Source: Bacteroidales bacterium (GTDB lineage: Bacteria; Bacteroidota; Bacteroidia; Bacteroidales; Muribaculaceae). Taken from it: a stretch of 64,000 nt of DNA. Shown one piece after another: positions 10,001 through 19,168 of this stretch; within the stretch, counting starts at the first letter, position 1; each line of letters begins with the position of its first letter. The stretch covers positions 33,586 to 97,585 of the forward strand of contig JAJBUG010000064.1 of assembly GCA_020860515.1 (NCBI GenBank), read 5' to 3'. The position numbers and the translations under genes were made by a program. Below the pieces are notes generated by a model, which ran no database searches, was not told the origin of the DNA, and saw only the letters and a list, made by a program, of their open reading frames with translations.

Positions 10001-10332
10001 ACTCCGTATTTCTCCAGCGTGCCGTTCTTGAAGAGTTCGGTACCGCAGTTGAGTGCCGTCTGACCTCCAAAAGCGAGCAGGATGCCATCGGGGCGCTCTT
10101 TCTTTATGATTTCTGTTACGAAGTGGGGAGTCACTGGCTGAAAATAAACAGTGTCGGCAATTCCCTCGCTCGTCTGAATGGTTGCGATATTGGGATTTAC
10201 CAACACTGAACTAATGCCTTCTTCACGCAGAGCCTTCAAAGCTTGCGAACCAGAATAGTCGAACTCGCCGGCTTGCCCAATTTTCAGGGCGCCTGAGCCA
10301 AGCACAAGGACCTTGCTAAGTTTCGGTTTCAT
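7048..10332 (-). CDS. carB: carbamoyl-phosphate synthase large subunit
   Basis: 1094-aa duplicated ATP-grasp protein; MKPKLSKVLVLGSGALKIGQAGEFDYSGSQA. Confidence 0.97.
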   Translation of the reverse strand: MKPKLSKVLVLGSGALKIGQAGEFDYSGSQALKALREEGISSVLVNPNIATIQTSEGIADTVYFQPVTPHFVTEIIKKERPDGILLAFGGQTALNCGTELFKNGTLEKYGVQVLGTSVEAIMDTEDRDLFVKKLDEADLKTPISHAVTNMEDALKAAQSIGYPVMIRSAYALGGLGSGICPDEKKFIEIAESAFTFAPQILVEESLKGWKEIEFEVIRDANDHCFTVASMENFDPLGIHTGESIVVAPTCSLTADQVKFLQEISVKCVRHLNIVGECNIQFAYNAETGDYRIIEVNARLSRSSALASKATGYPLAFVAAKIALGYTLDQIGEMGTPNSAYVAPSLDYMICKIPRWDLTKFAGVSRQIGSSMKSVGEIMSIGRSFEEMIQKGLRMIGQGMHGFVGNDHVRFENLDEELANPTDLRIFAIAQALEDGYTVERIEELTKIDKWFLERMKNIVDLKNELLTYNSLEEISDEKMREVKAAGFSDFQIARFVLKPEGNMEKANLEVRRDRKNRGILPTVRRIETVGGEHPELTNYLYFTYLGEVEPTNADKKTTEEWRKTCLKPQHNSIEWYKNEKSVVVLGSGAYRIGSSVEFDWCSVNAINTARKLGYKSIMINYNPETVSTDYDMCDRLYFDELSMERVLDVIDLEQPRGVIVSVGGQIPNNLAMKLYRQGVPVLGTSPVDIDRAENRDKFSAMLDKLGIDQPAWRALTSMDDIKEFVSEVGYPVLVRPSYVLSGAAMNVCYNDEQLERFLEMATEVSKDYPVVVSQFMQDTKEIEFDAVADKGEIVEYAISEHIEYAGVHSGDATMVFPAQNIYFSTVRQIKKIARRIAAELNISGPFNIQFLAKNREVKVIECNLRASRSFPFVSKILKRNLIETATKIMLDAPYSKPEKSEFDIDRIGVKASQFSFNRLSNADPVLGVDMSSTGEVGCLGDSMNEAILNSMIATGYKLPKKNILISSGGAKGKVQLLEPAQNLVKNGYKLYGTAGTAEFLNKNGVECTPVSWPDEDGENNVVDMIAEHKFDLIINIPKDQTRRELTNGYRIRRDAIDHNIPLITNSRLARAFIEAFCALNEDDIKIKSWQEYNN

Positions 10333-10461
10333 TGCTATATTAATTTTTCATGATTTCGTTTATGAGTACAAAGTTACAAATTATCTCCCAAAATACGTAA
10401 ACAAACCGTCGATTTTCAAAAAAATTATTCATCAAATTACCAAGATATGGCAGAAAGTCGC

Positions 10462-10469
10462 TAACTTTG
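10462..10469 (+). promoter_or_regulatory. Bacteroidetes -7 element TAACTTTG
   Basis: Upstream of the YitT-family gene. Confidence 0.6.
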
Positions 10470-10495
10470 CATAAAATTTAGTTAACCTTGACGCT

Positions 10496-11410
10496 ATGCC
10501 TCATTTTTCTAACAAAATTTGGATTACAGCCAAAGACTACATATTCATAACGTTTGGCATCGTACTTTACGCCTTCGGCTTCTGCGGTTTTATCTTGCCT
10601 GAAAAGGTGGTTATCGGTGGCCTTGCGGGCATTGGCACCATCGTATATTTTCTTACTGGCATTCCCGTGGGCGTAAGCAACTTGGTGTTCAACCTCATCT
10701 TGCTTGGAATGGCTTGGAGATTAGTTGGCAAGAACTTTGTAATTGCTACCATCTACGGTGCTTGCGCCATTTCATTCTTTATCGGTATTTTCCAACCGCT
10801 TTTTCCTGAAGCCCTCACTGACCAGCCATTCATGAATGTGGTAATCGGAGGCACCCTCTGCGGCCTGGGCATTGGCACTGCCTTCATCCACAATGGTTCC
10901 ACTGGTGGCACCGACATCATTGCCGCAATGGTAAGCAAGCACACCAATGTCACTATCGGGCGCACGATTCTCTATGTGGATTGCCTTATAATCTCATCGA
11001 GCTATTTCATCTTCCACCATATCGAGACTATGGTATTCGGCTATGTGGTGCTGTTCTTGGTAAGCTACCTCACCGACTTGGTAATCAGCGGCAACCGCCA
11101 AGCTGTGCAATTTACCATCTTCTCACGCAACTGGGAAGAAATAGCCACTGCCATCAACAATGATGCTCATCGCGGCTGCACCGTATTCACGGGCGAAGGC
11201 TGGTACAGCAAGCAAGAGGTGAAAATGCTGCTGGTGATGTGCCGCAAGATTGAGGCCGTAACTATCAGCCGAATTGTAAAGAGCATTGACCCCAATGCCT
11301 TCCTGACGCAGGCCCGCGTAGGCGGAGTATATGGCAAAGGCTTCGACGAATTGAAAGTGAAGATGAAGCCGCCAAAGCACAACGAACAATCAGCAACGAA
11401 CAATGAATAA
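10496..11410 (+). CDS. YitT-family membrane protein
   Basis: Multiple TM segments plus C-terminal DUF2179-like domain (GCTVFTGEGWYSKQEVKMLLVMCRK). Confidence 0.9.
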   Translation: MPHFSNKIWITAKDYIFITFGIVLYAFGFCGFILPEKVVIGGLAGIGTIVYFLTGIPVGVSNLVFNLILLGMAWRLVGKNFVIATIYGACAISFFIGIFQPLFPEALTDQPFMNVVIGGTLCGLGIGTAFIHNGSTGGTDIIAAMVSKHTNVTIGRTILYVDCLIISSSYFIFHHIETMVFGYVVLFLVSYLTDLVISGNRQAVQFTIFSRNWEEIATAINNDAHRGCTVFTGEGWYSKQEVKMLLVMCRKIEAVTISRIVKSIDPNAFLTQARVGGVYGKGFDELKVKMKPPKHNEQSATNNE

Positions 11411-12200
11411 AATTTTAAAAAGACTCATACTGGCCCTATGCTTGGCCACTGGTCTGAACGCACTGGCTGCAGAGCCTGATTTGCAGCAAAGACCGCATGA
11501 CCCAGAGGGCGACGTGCCTCTCTACGACAGCACAAGACCAGAAAAATGGATTGAGTTCCAACCTCACGTATCTGTAGGCCTTAGCACAATTGTGCAAGAT
11601 TACGGCAGCAAAATCCCTGGGCTGAGTGACTTTATGCTATCTCCCGGATGCCGCATGAATCTGGGCCTTGATATCCGCTTTTGCATACGCAATTCATTTG
11701 CCTTAGCCACCGGTCTGGAGTTCAACATCAACAATTTCCGCTACAGCATGTCGATCGTTGACACCTCATCGGGCTCAATCAGCAGCATCTACACCCGAAA
11801 CCACTATTACTCCCTTACGGTGCCAGTTTATTTAAGCTGGCGCTTGAATATCGGGCGCCGCATGATGTGGAATGTAGATGCGGGATTGTACTTCGCCCAG
11901 GGCACTGGGGGTACTATGAAAGCAAGCGGCTATATTAGCGGCAACAACAGTCTGGGGCAGCCTATTGTAGAGCATGCCAATTACCAGACTGATTATTATG
12001 TGTCATCGCAGGCCATGATCAATGGCGTGAAGAAATTTGACTTTGGCCCTCGCATTGCCACTGGCTTTGTGTATCGCCACCGCTACACTCTCAACGCTGT
12101 TTTCCAAATCGGAGCCAGGAACCTGGCTATCAACCAAGGAGTGATGGACCTCAATTATCGCAATCTTAGCCTCGACTTCCAAATAGGATACATCTTCTAA
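11403..12200 (+). CDS. outer-membrane beta-barrel protein (PorT-like) with signal peptide
   Basis: Signal peptide, aromatic-rich beta-strand pattern and C-terminal SLDFQIGYIF; start overlaps the YitT stop. Confidence 0.75.
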   Translation: MNKILKRLILALCLATGLNALAAEPDLQQRPHDPEGDVPLYDSTRPEKWIEFQPHVSVGLSTIVQDYGSKIPGLSDFMLSPGCRMNLGLDIRFCIRNSFALATGLEFNINNFRYSMSIVDTSSGSISSIYTRNHYYSLTVPVYLSWRLNIGRRMMWNVDAGLYFAQGTGGTMKASGYISGNNSLGQPIVEHANYQTDYYVSSQAMINGVKKFDFGPRIATGFVYRHRYTLNAVFQIGARNLAINQGVMDLNYRNLSLDFQIGYIF

Positions 12201-12218
12201 GAGGCTTAAAAGAAAAAT

Positions 12219-13496
12219 ATGAACGAATTGCACAATTCTTGGGACAGGGAACATCTGTGGCACCCATATACCAGCACGACTGATCCCCTGCCTACTTATA
12301 TGGTGGAAAGCGCCAAAGGTGCTGAAATAACCTTGGCCGATGGCACACGTCTGATCGATGGCATGTCATCCTGGTGGTGCGTTATCCATGGCTACAACAA
12401 TCCAATTATCAATGAGGCTGCCAAGGCTCAAATCGACAAGATGAGCCATGTGATGTTCGGGGGCTTTACACACCACCCTGCGGTGGAGCTTGGCAAGCTG
12501 CTGCTGCAAATGGCCCCACAAACAATGCACAATGTATTCTATGCCGACTCTGGCTCAGTGGCAGTGGAGGTAGCAATGAAGATGGCTGTGCAAGCGGCTA
12601 TTTCGCGCACTGGCGACCATCGACGCACCAATTTCGTAACTATCCGCCGAGGCTACCATGGCGACACCTGGAATGCCATGAGCGTCTGCGACCCGGTGAC
12701 AGGAATGCATGGGGCCTTCGGCTCGGCCCTGCCAATAAGATATTTTGCGCCTGAGCCCAAAGTAGGATTCTATGATGAATGGGATCCAGCCGACTTTGAG
12801 CCGATGCGCAACCTGATAATGGAGCATCGCGACGAGCTATGCGCTGTAATCCTTGAACCTATAGTGCAGGGAGCAGGTGGCATGAGATTTTACCATCCGC
12901 AATATCTGCGCGAACTGCGCAAGCTGTGCAACGACGCTGGCCTATATCTTATTTTCGATGAAATAGCCACCGGCTTTTGGCGCACAGGGCGTCTTTTTGC
13001 CTGGGAATATGCAGGGGTAGAGCCCGACATCATGACTATCGGCAAAGGCCTTACTGCTGGCTACATGACAATGAGCGCTGTGATGACTACCAAGGAAGTA
13101 GCCGACACCATCTCGAATGGCGAGGCCGGGGTGCTGATGCATGGGCCCACATTCATGGGCAATCCCTTGGCCTGCGCTATTGCCATAGCTTCGATAAAAC
13201 TGTTGCAAGGTCAGGACATGGCAGCTCGCCTTAGCCGTATCGAAAGCATTATCAAGGAGGAGATGGCGCCAGCGTGGAAGCTGAGCAATGTGGCGGATGT
13301 GAGGGTGCTGGGCAGCATTGGAGTAATCGAAACCAAAGAACCAGTAGATGTTGGCGAGTTTCAGAAAGCCTGCGTGGCCCATGGCATTTGGGTGCGTCCA
13401 TTTGGAAAGAATGTATATATTATGCCTCCTTATGTAATCAGCGACGATCAGCTGCGATATCTAATTCGTCACATGATTGAAATCCTGAAGAAATGA
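12219..13496 (+). CDS. bioA: adenosylmethionine--8-amino-7-oxononanoate aminotransferase
   Basis: [21 protein letters not shown] and [15 protein letters not shown] motifs. Confidence 0.95.
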   Translation: MNELHNSWDREHLWHPYTSTTDPLPTYMVESAKGAEITLADGTRLIDGMSSWWCVIHGYNNPIINEAAKAQIDKMSHVMFGGFTHHPAVELGKLLLQMAPQTMHNVFYADSGSVAVEVAMKMAVQAAISRTGDHRRTNFVTIRRGYHGDTWNAMSVCDPVTGMHGAFGSALPIRYFAPEPKVGFYDEWDPADFEPMRNLIMEHRDELCAVILEPIVQGAGGMRFYHPQYLRELRKLCNDAGLYLIFDEIATGFWRTGRLFAWEYAGVEPDIMTIGKGLTAGYMTMSAVMTTKEVADTISNGEAGVLMHGPTFMGNPLACAIAIASIKLLQGQDMAARLSRIESIIKEEMAPAWKLSNVADVRVLGSIGVIETKEPVDVGEFQKACVAHGIWVRPFGKNVYIMPPYVISDDQLRYLIRHMIEILKK

Positions 13497-14644
13497 ACAT
13501 AACAGAAACTCTCGATAAGTTACGCGAAAGCGGCAACTTCCGCACTATTCCTGAGCAACAGCGCGAAGGATTGGTGGACCTGTCAAGCAACGATTACCTT
13601 GGCTTGACCCAAGACTTGGAATTGCGCCAGCAGTTGATGGATACCGCTGCTTCGTGCGCTCTGCCCCTGTCGGCCTCAGCCTCTCGCTTATTGTCCGCCA
13701 GCCAGGAGGAGTTTGACCGCCTTGAGGATATGCTTCGTGACTTATATCCTGGGCGCGAGGCTCTGATTTTCAACAGCGGCTACCATGCCAACACTGGCTT
13801 GATATCTGCCTTGGCCGACCGCGACACTTTAGTGCTTGCCGACCGACTGGTGCATGCCTCAATCATCGACGGCATTGCCCTGAGCCGCGCCAAGCTGATC
13901 AGATGGCACCATAACGACACTCAGCACCTGCAACAGCTGCTCGACGATAATCACGACAAATATTCAAATATCCTGATCATAACAGAGTCGGTATTCAGCA
14001 TGGACGGCGACCAAGCTCCTTTGGAAGAAATTGCACGAATCAAGGGAGAATATCGTAATGCTTGGCTCTATGTTGACGAGGCTCACGCCTTCGGGGTACT
14101 TGGCCCTCAGGGGCTTGGCCTTGTAGCCAATCTGCCCGACCCAATGCAAACCGATATTGTGGTGGGCACATTTGGCAAAGCACTTGGTTCAGTTGGAGCC
14201 TTTGCATTGACCAGCACTGAAATGCATGATTTCATGGTGAACCGCGCACGCAGTTTCATATTCTCTACCGCCCTGCCTCCTATTAATATTATGTGGACTC
14301 GGCTCCTAATTGGCAAGATGCTAACTATGGACTCAGAGCGCAAGCATCTGCAACGCCTTGCGCAAGACCTGTCGGCAATGATAAGGGTTTGGCAAAGCGA
14401 ATTAAATTTGCCAGAGGGATCTCCAGCTTTTTCTGCAGCTACGGCCTTGGCTGACAATCCGCCATCCCATATTCAGCCCCTGATTGTGGGCAATGCGCGC
14501 AAAGCCATCGACCTATCTCAATCTCTGCTGGACCAGGGCATTAAAGTGCTGCCTATCCGCACCCCCACTGTGCCCCCAGGCACCGAGCGTCTGCGCTTCT
14601 CGCTCTCTGCCGCGATCCCCTCATTGCCCCGCCTAAAACATTAA
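13493..14644 (+). CDS. bioF: 8-amino-7-oxononanoate synthase
   Basis: [33 protein letters not shown] and GTFGKALGS motifs; 4-nt overlap with bioA. Confidence 0.93.
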   Translation: MNITETLDKLRESGNFRTIPEQQREGLVDLSSNDYLGLTQDLELRQQLMDTAASCALPLSASASRLLSASQEEFDRLEDMLRDLYPGREALIFNSGYHANTGLISALADRDTLVLADRLVHASIIDGIALSRAKLIRWHHNDTQHLQQLLDDNHDKYSNILIITESVFSMDGDQAPLEEIARIKGEYRNAWLYVDEAHAFGVLGPQGLGLVANLPDPMQTDIVVGTFGKALGSVGAFALTSTEMHDFMVNRARSFIFSTALPPINIMWTRLLIGKMLTMDSERKHLQRLAQDLSAMIRVWQSELNLPEGSPAFSAATALADNPPSHIQPLIVGNARKAIDLSQSLLDQGIKVLPIRTPTVPPGTERLRFSLSAAIPSLPRLKH

Positions 14645-14651
14645 ATCCTCT

Positions 14652-14671
14652 ACCCGGCCCAAAGGCCGGGT
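14652..14671 (+). terminator. rho-independent terminator after bioF
   Basis: ACCCGGCC-CAAA-GGCCGGGT followed by TAATTTTT. Confidence 0.8.
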
Positions 14672-14816
14672 TAATTTTTACAAAATTTGTAAAATCCCCC
14701 CCCCAATTGTTACAGAATAGTTACAAAATAGTCAAGTTTTTGGGGTGTTTTAATCATTTTGTTGCATGATTGTGATTTTATTGGAAAAATATTTGGATTA
14801 GGTCGCTTTTTTGTAT

Positions 14817-14824
14817 TAACTTTG
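14817..14824 (+). promoter_or_regulatory. Bacteroidetes -7 element TAACTTTG
   Basis: Exact match about 45 nt upstream of a 43-aa ORF. Confidence 0.6.
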
Positions 14825-14871
14825 CGTTGTAAAAATAGAAAAAGAACATAGACAAACAAAATGAGGAAAAT

Positions 14872-15003
14872 ATGAGCGATCTTCTTAACATCACACCCAC
14901 TGGCACAGGCTCATCCAAGAGCCTTGCTACCCAAGCAGCCACGATGGCTGCACCACGGACAGCGTGGTCACGGCTTTTCCAGCCGCCTCCATACCGCCTT
15001 TGA
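14872..15003 (+). CDS. possible 43-aa small protein MSDLLNITPTGTGSSKSLATQAATMAAPRTAWSRLFQPPPYRL
   Basis: Short ORF downstream of a -7 box with GAGGAAAAT before the ATG; no recognised homology. Confidence 0.3.
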   Translation: MSDLLNITPTGTGSSKSLATQAATMAAPRTAWSRLFQPPPYRL

Positions 15004-15173
15004 ACATTATCCTAATCGATATCCAATTGCACTTTTCCACTTGCCAAGCGAAAAAGGAAATTACAAAATCTAAACTTCTGATTCGAATCAAGAGAACTTC
15101 TAATTATCAAATTCACTTCAACTAATCTCAACAATTTTATAATCAAAGTCTAACTCTTTAAAATTTTCAGATT

Positions 15174-15917
15174 ATGCAGACCATTCACAACACCACCGGC
15201 CCCGTAGCAGCCGCTATCCTTTTCATCGCTGCTACATTCGCAGCTCCCGCTGTAGCTGACACATTCCCAGAAATCGAGGAGAACACCCCGTTCACCGTGT
15301 CGATCCCCCGCACCGACGTGGCTCCCGTCAACTACATCCGCCAGGACGGCATGCGAATCCTCCTCAACATCCGCGAGAACCAAGCTCTCTCGATCGACAG
15401 CATCACATGCGACGCCGACAAGGCTTCGGCCAACCTGCTGATTGACGCCGACGGCCTCGGATACTTCCCCACCGGCGTGACCCACATCGACGCCCTCAAC
15501 ATCGACTGGCTCCGCATCGTGCCCGGCACCAACTACACCCTCCATGTCAACCGCGACGGCTCGGGCGCCAAGGCCGGATACCACCTGAGCGCTCCCCTTA
15601 GCTACCGCGTAGTGCAGGTCGTGTCGGTAGTGACCCCCAACGACAACGTTGAGTACAGCCTGACCCTCCCGGCCGAGATTCAGGGCAAGGAGTGCCTGAT
15701 CTACTGGGGCGACGAAGGACAGGGCAGCCGCAGCCACGTGTACAAGACCCGCGGCAAGATGGTTGACCGCCACTACGAGAAGCACAGCAGCGGACGCTAC
15801 TGGATGGACCGCGAGGAGAGCGCCGACGACGGCATCCTTGAGCACGACTACGCCGATGCAGGCCTCCATGTAGTCACCATCCTGGTGCCCGACGATCCAG
15901 TGGCCCAGCTTCCCTAA
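15174..15917 (+). CDS. secreted protein with possible PKD-like fold
   Basis: Signal peptide (AAAILFIAATFAAPAVA) and PKD-like IYWGDEGQ ... HDYADAGLHVVTI pattern; strongly C-ending codons relative to flanks. Confidence 0.6.
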   Translation: MQTIHNTTGPVAAAILFIAATFAAPAVADTFPEIEENTPFTVSIPRTDVAPVNYIRQDGMRILLNIRENQALSIDSITCDADKASANLLIDADGLGYFPTGVTHIDALNIDWLRIVPGTNYTLHVNRDGSGAKAGYHLSAPLSYRVVQVVSVVTPNDNVEYSLTLPAEIQGKECLIYWGDEGQGSRSHVYKTRGKMVDRHYEKHSSGRYWMDREESADDGILEHDYADAGLHVVTILVPDDPVAQLP

Positions 15918-16099
15918 CGGCATAGCCTGCCTAAAGGCAAATTTCCAGTTTCTAACCAAACATCATCATTATGAAGAAACAAAACCACATTTTCATGCAT
16001 GCCATCACGGCAACCTTGTGACAGAAAGTATAGCGATCTTTTTTATTATACTCTTAAACTATTACCATCTCACCTAATTATCATTTTTCAATCACCGGG

Positions 16100-16127
16100 C
16101 AATCCAACATTTGACAATGTTGGATTG
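16100..16127 (+). terminator. rho-independent terminator
   Basis: CAATCCAACAT-TTGACA-ATGTTGGATTG followed by TTTCTTTT. Confidence 0.8.
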
Positions 16128-16200
16128 TTTCTTTTATGACACGCAATGATAAAGATGCTTGTCTTATTCACGTCAACAATTTGATTAAAATTTACACGTC

Positions 16201-16980
16201 ATGAAACGCACTTTCCATCGATTCATACTCCTGCTGCGCCATTGGTTCCACGTGATTTCCGAGGTGCACCCCTGCATTTGGATGTTTGTGTATTTGCTTC
16301 TTATACCCACGTTCGCCTTCATATATTGGGCTCTTCCCGATGGCCAATTCCGAATTCCTGATGGAGGTGGCACCAATTATGGGTCCTGGATATACTACAG
16401 CATTGTCACCATCACAACCCTTGGTTTCGGCGACTATACCCCAGCCTGCGGCGGAGCGCAGGCAGTAACCTCAGTGGAGGTTATGTGCGGGTTGCTGTGC
16501 ATGGGATTCTTCCTCAACTCAGTGGGAGCAATGAAGGGCGAAGTGGACGTAACGTCAGAAATCGAGCGTCAGCGCCAGCTTCACCAATCTCAAGAAAAGG
16601 GCAAGCTTATCAAGAACATTCCTGTGGTCACCCATGTGCTGAATGCATTCCTGCGAGAATGTCAGCAGGTGACGAGCAAGGGCGTAAATACTGTAGCCCT
16701 TGCGCCTGAACTTACAAAGGCTGCAGCGCGAGCCAGCCTTTCGCTCGATTCACTGCAAAATCGTGTTGACCTCACCATTTGGCCCGACCTGATGGAGCAT
16801 TGCTTCGCCTTCGTTGCCAACTACCAAATCTTGGCATCCGAGGTCAATTCCTCACATTCGGAATCTGACCCTACCCTTTCTTCCGAACTGCAGAACTATA
16901 TTTCTGAAAACACTACTTTGGCCCGCACCATTGAAGACCTACTCACGCGCATCAGTGTAGAGGAGCCTGAAAATGCCTAA
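16201..16980 (+). CDS. 2-TM potassium-channel-family protein
   Basis: Selectivity-filter-like TITTLGFGDYTPA between two hydrophobic segments. Confidence 0.85.
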   Translation: MKRTFHRFILLLRHWFHVISEVHPCIWMFVYLLLIPTFAFIYWALPDGQFRIPDGGGTNYGSWIYYSIVTITTLGFGDYTPACGGAQAVTSVEVMCGLLCMGFFLNSVGAMKGEVDVTSEIERQRQLHQSQEKGKLIKNIPVVTHVLNAFLRECQQVTSKGVNTVALAPELTKAAARASLSLDSLQNRVDLTIWPDLMEHCFAFVANYQILASEVNSSHSESDPTLSSELQNYISENTTLARTIEDLLTRISVEEPENA

Positions 16981-17050
16981 ATTTGTCGAAGATTTTTGGT
17001 GGTTTAAGAATTTGTGAGTAATTTTGTGCCAAACCAATAAATCTATGACA

Positions 17051-17695
17051 ATGAACAAAAGTATTTTGATAGGCCTTGTTGGCTTATTGGCAATGAGCTG
17101 CCAAGGGCAGAAAGCACAGGAGGAAACCGCTGTGGCAGAGAGCTGCACAAGCGACAGCTGCAACGTGGTAATCGAAACCATCATGGCTCGCCATAGCATT
17201 CGCGCTTACAAGGACCAACCCGTAGAGCGTGAAAAGCTGGAGAAGATCGTAGAATGTGGCATCAACGCCCCCAGCGGCATGAACCAGCAGCCTTGGCAAG
17301 TACGCGTGGTCGATAGCCCCGACTACATCAATGGCATCACCGAAATCTTCAAGGTAGCGATGCCCAAGATGGCCGAGGACCCAGGATTTAAGAATATGTT
17401 CCGCAACGCTCCCGCCGTTATCTTCATCGCTTCGCCTAAGAATGGGAGCGGACAGCTCGACTGCGGCATGCTCGGCGAAAACATGATTCTTGCAGCGCAA
17501 AGCATGGGATTGGGCACATGTCCCCTGGGTGGTCCCATCGCCTTTATGAAGAACAATGCCGATGCCAAGCCTTATCTTGACAAACTCGACATACCTGAAG
17601 ATTACGAGTTGCTCTACGCCATAGCCGTTGGCTATCCCGATGAAAATCCCGAGGCAAAGCCGCGCGATGCCAGCAAAGCAAAATTTGTGGAATAA
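17051..17695 (+). CDS. nitroreductase-family protein with lipoprotein-like signal peptide
   Basis: MNKSILIGLVGLLAMSCQG lipobox, then nitroreductase MARHSIRAYKDQPV ... APSGMNQQPWQ ... GLGTCPLGG. Confidence 0.88.
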   Translation: MNKSILIGLVGLLAMSCQGQKAQEETAVAESCTSDSCNVVIETIMARHSIRAYKDQPVEREKLEKIVECGINAPSGMNQQPWQVRVVDSPDYINGITEIFKVAMPKMAEDPGFKNMFRNAPAVIFIASPKNGSGQLDCGMLGENMILAAQSMGLGTCPLGGPIAFMKNNADAKPYLDKLDIPEDYELLYAIAVGYPDENPEAKPRDASKAKFVE

Positions 17696-17701
17696 AATCA
17701 C

Positions 17702-17729
17702 CGAGGGCGAGATTCAGATCTCGCCCTCG
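17702..17729. terminator. bidirectional terminator between the nitroreductase and NUDIX genes
   Basis: CGAGGGCGAGA-TTCAGA-TCTCGCCCTCG followed by TTTTCTTTT. Confidence 0.88.
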
Positions 17730-17737
17730 TTTTCTTT

Positions 17738-18433
17738 TCATACGTCAAATGGATTCCTGGCCCCAGGCTCCGCGCAATCTGATTCATACTGCTCCTCGTC
17801 GAAAGAATATAGGTTGGGACAGCGATTGTGGCTTGGAGTGGAGCTGACACCTTCGTCGCGCAACAATCCAGTGGAAGCCATCTTGCGGGCAAAGTTTCGG
17901 CGATCGTAGGTAGTGCCATTGATAGCCTCATAGATGCGTTGGAGCTCACTCATCGAAAATTTCTCATCGAGCAATCGGAATGCGATAGGCCGGGTGCGGA
18001 GAATTTCTTGCAGACGCTCACGCGCCAATTTGATTATCTCATGGTGATCAAAGGCAAGGGGAGGCAGCTCATCGAGTTCAAACCATTGGGCTTCAGCCGC
18101 ATCATCGCCTGCGATAAGCTGATACTCTGATTTGCGCACCAAGGCCAGAAAGGCCACGGTCACTACTCGCTCGCGAGGGTCGCGATGCACGCTGCTGAAC
18201 ACATGGAACTGCTCAAGATACACGTCCTTTATGCCAGTTTCTTCCTGGAGTTCGCGACGTGCGCACTCTTCCACGCTCTCATCCATATTCATAAAGCCTC
18301 CCGGAAGCGCCCAATCGCCCTTGTAAGGCTCTAAGCCGCGCTCAATGAGCAACACAAAAAGTCGGCGTCCGTCAAAACCGAACACCACCGAGTCAGTGGT
18401 CAATGCCGCATGAGGATATTTATAGGTGTACAT
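17738..18433 (-). CDS. NUDIX-domain protein with C-terminal winged-helix-like region (NrtR/AraR-like candidate regulator)
   Basis: NUDIX box GGFMNMDESVEECARRELQEETGI; ORF-track start 18487 is probably over-extended, MYTYKYPHAALTTDSVVFG at 18433 preferred. Confidence 0.8.
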   Translation of the reverse strand: MYTYKYPHAALTTDSVVFGFDGRRLFVLLIERGLEPYKGDWALPGGFMNMDESVEECARRELQEETGIKDVYLEQFHVFSSVHRDPRERVVTVAFLALVRKSEYQLIAGDDAAEAQWFELDELPPLAFDHHEIIKLARERLQEILRTRPIAFRLLDEKFSMSELQRIYEAINGTTYDRRNFARKMASTGLLRDEGVSSTPSHNRCPNLYSFDEEQYESDCAEPGARNPFDV

Positions 18434-18527
18434 TTCGTTGATTCTCCTTTTCAATTGCAAAATTACTGCGTATTTTCTACATAACAAAATTTTTCTCCCA
18501 AAAATCCGTTTACTAAAGAAATTTTAA

Positions 18528-18535
18528 TATCTTTG
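18528..18535 (+). promoter_or_regulatory. Bacteroidetes -7 element TATCTTTG
   Basis: TAnnTTTG match placed immediately before the heptamer array upstream of luxS. Confidence 0.6.
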
Positions 18536-18542
18536 CTCTCAC

Positions 18543-18682
18543 AAAACTTAAAACGTAAAACTAAAAACGTAAAACGTAAAACTAAAAACGTAAAACTAAA
18601 AACGTAAAACTAAAAACGTAAAACTAAAAACGTAAAACGTAAAACGTAAAACGTAAAACTTAAAACGTAAAACTTAAAACGA
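18543..18682. repeat. 20-unit heptamer array AAAAC(GT/TA/TT) upstream of luxS
   Basis: Twenty uninterrupted 7-bp units parsed by hand, ending 3 nt before the luxS ATG. Confidence 0.97.
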
Positions 18683-18685
18683 TTC

Positions 18686-19165
18686 ATGGAAAAGATAGCC
18701 AGCTTTACTATAAATCATCTGACCCTAATGCCCGGAATTTATGTGTCTCGACGCGACATCACTCCAAATGGCGACGAACTGACCACATTCGACATTCGCA
18801 TGACTGCGCCTAATCGCGAGCCTGCTCTTTCTCCCGAAGTGGAACATACAATCGAGCATTTGGCAGCCACCTATCTGCGCAACCATCCCGCATGGGCTTC
18901 AAAGGTGGTTTACTGGGGTCCGATGGGCTGCTGCACTGGCTCATATCTAATAATGCAAGGTCATCTTGAAAGCAGCGACATAGTGGAGCTGATGCGCGAC
19001 ACCTTCCGCTTCATTGCCGACTTCGATGGCGAGGTGCCTGGTGCCACACCGCGTGATTGCGGCAATTATTCCTTTATGGACCTGCCCGGCACAAAGAAGG
19101 CTGCGCAGCGCTATTTTGAAACACTTGCCAACATTACACCTGACCGCCTTACTTATCCAGCATAA
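18686..19165 (+). CDS. luxS: S-ribosylhomocysteine lyase (AI-2 synthase)
   Basis: HTIEHL zinc-binding motif, GPMGCCTGSYL, downstream RDCGNYSF cysteine. Confidence 0.93.
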   Translation: MEKIASFTINHLTLMPGIYVSRRDITPNGDELTTFDIRMTAPNREPALSPEVEHTIEHLAATYLRNHPAWASKVVYWGPMGCCTGSYLIMQGHLESSDIVELMRDTFRFIADFDGEVPGATPRDCGNYSFMDLPGTKKAAQRYFETLANITPDRLTYPA

Positions 19166-19168
19166 ATA

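Noticed and set aside
12219-14644. bioA-bioF as a possibly novel cluster
   Set aside because: Standard biotin genes in expected order; absence of bioB/C/D nearby is common when they are elsewhere in the genome.
15150-15959. 269-aa minus-strand ORF
   Set aside because: Antisense shadow of the GC3-rich 15174-15917 gene; Val/Ala/His-rich composition without a recognisable fold.
17084-17701. 205-aa minus-strand ORF
   Set aside because: Antisense to the nitroreductase gene and crosses a strong terminator region.
18543-18682. Heptamer array as a possible CRISPR
   Set aside because: 7-bp contiguous units without spacers; no cas genes in the window.
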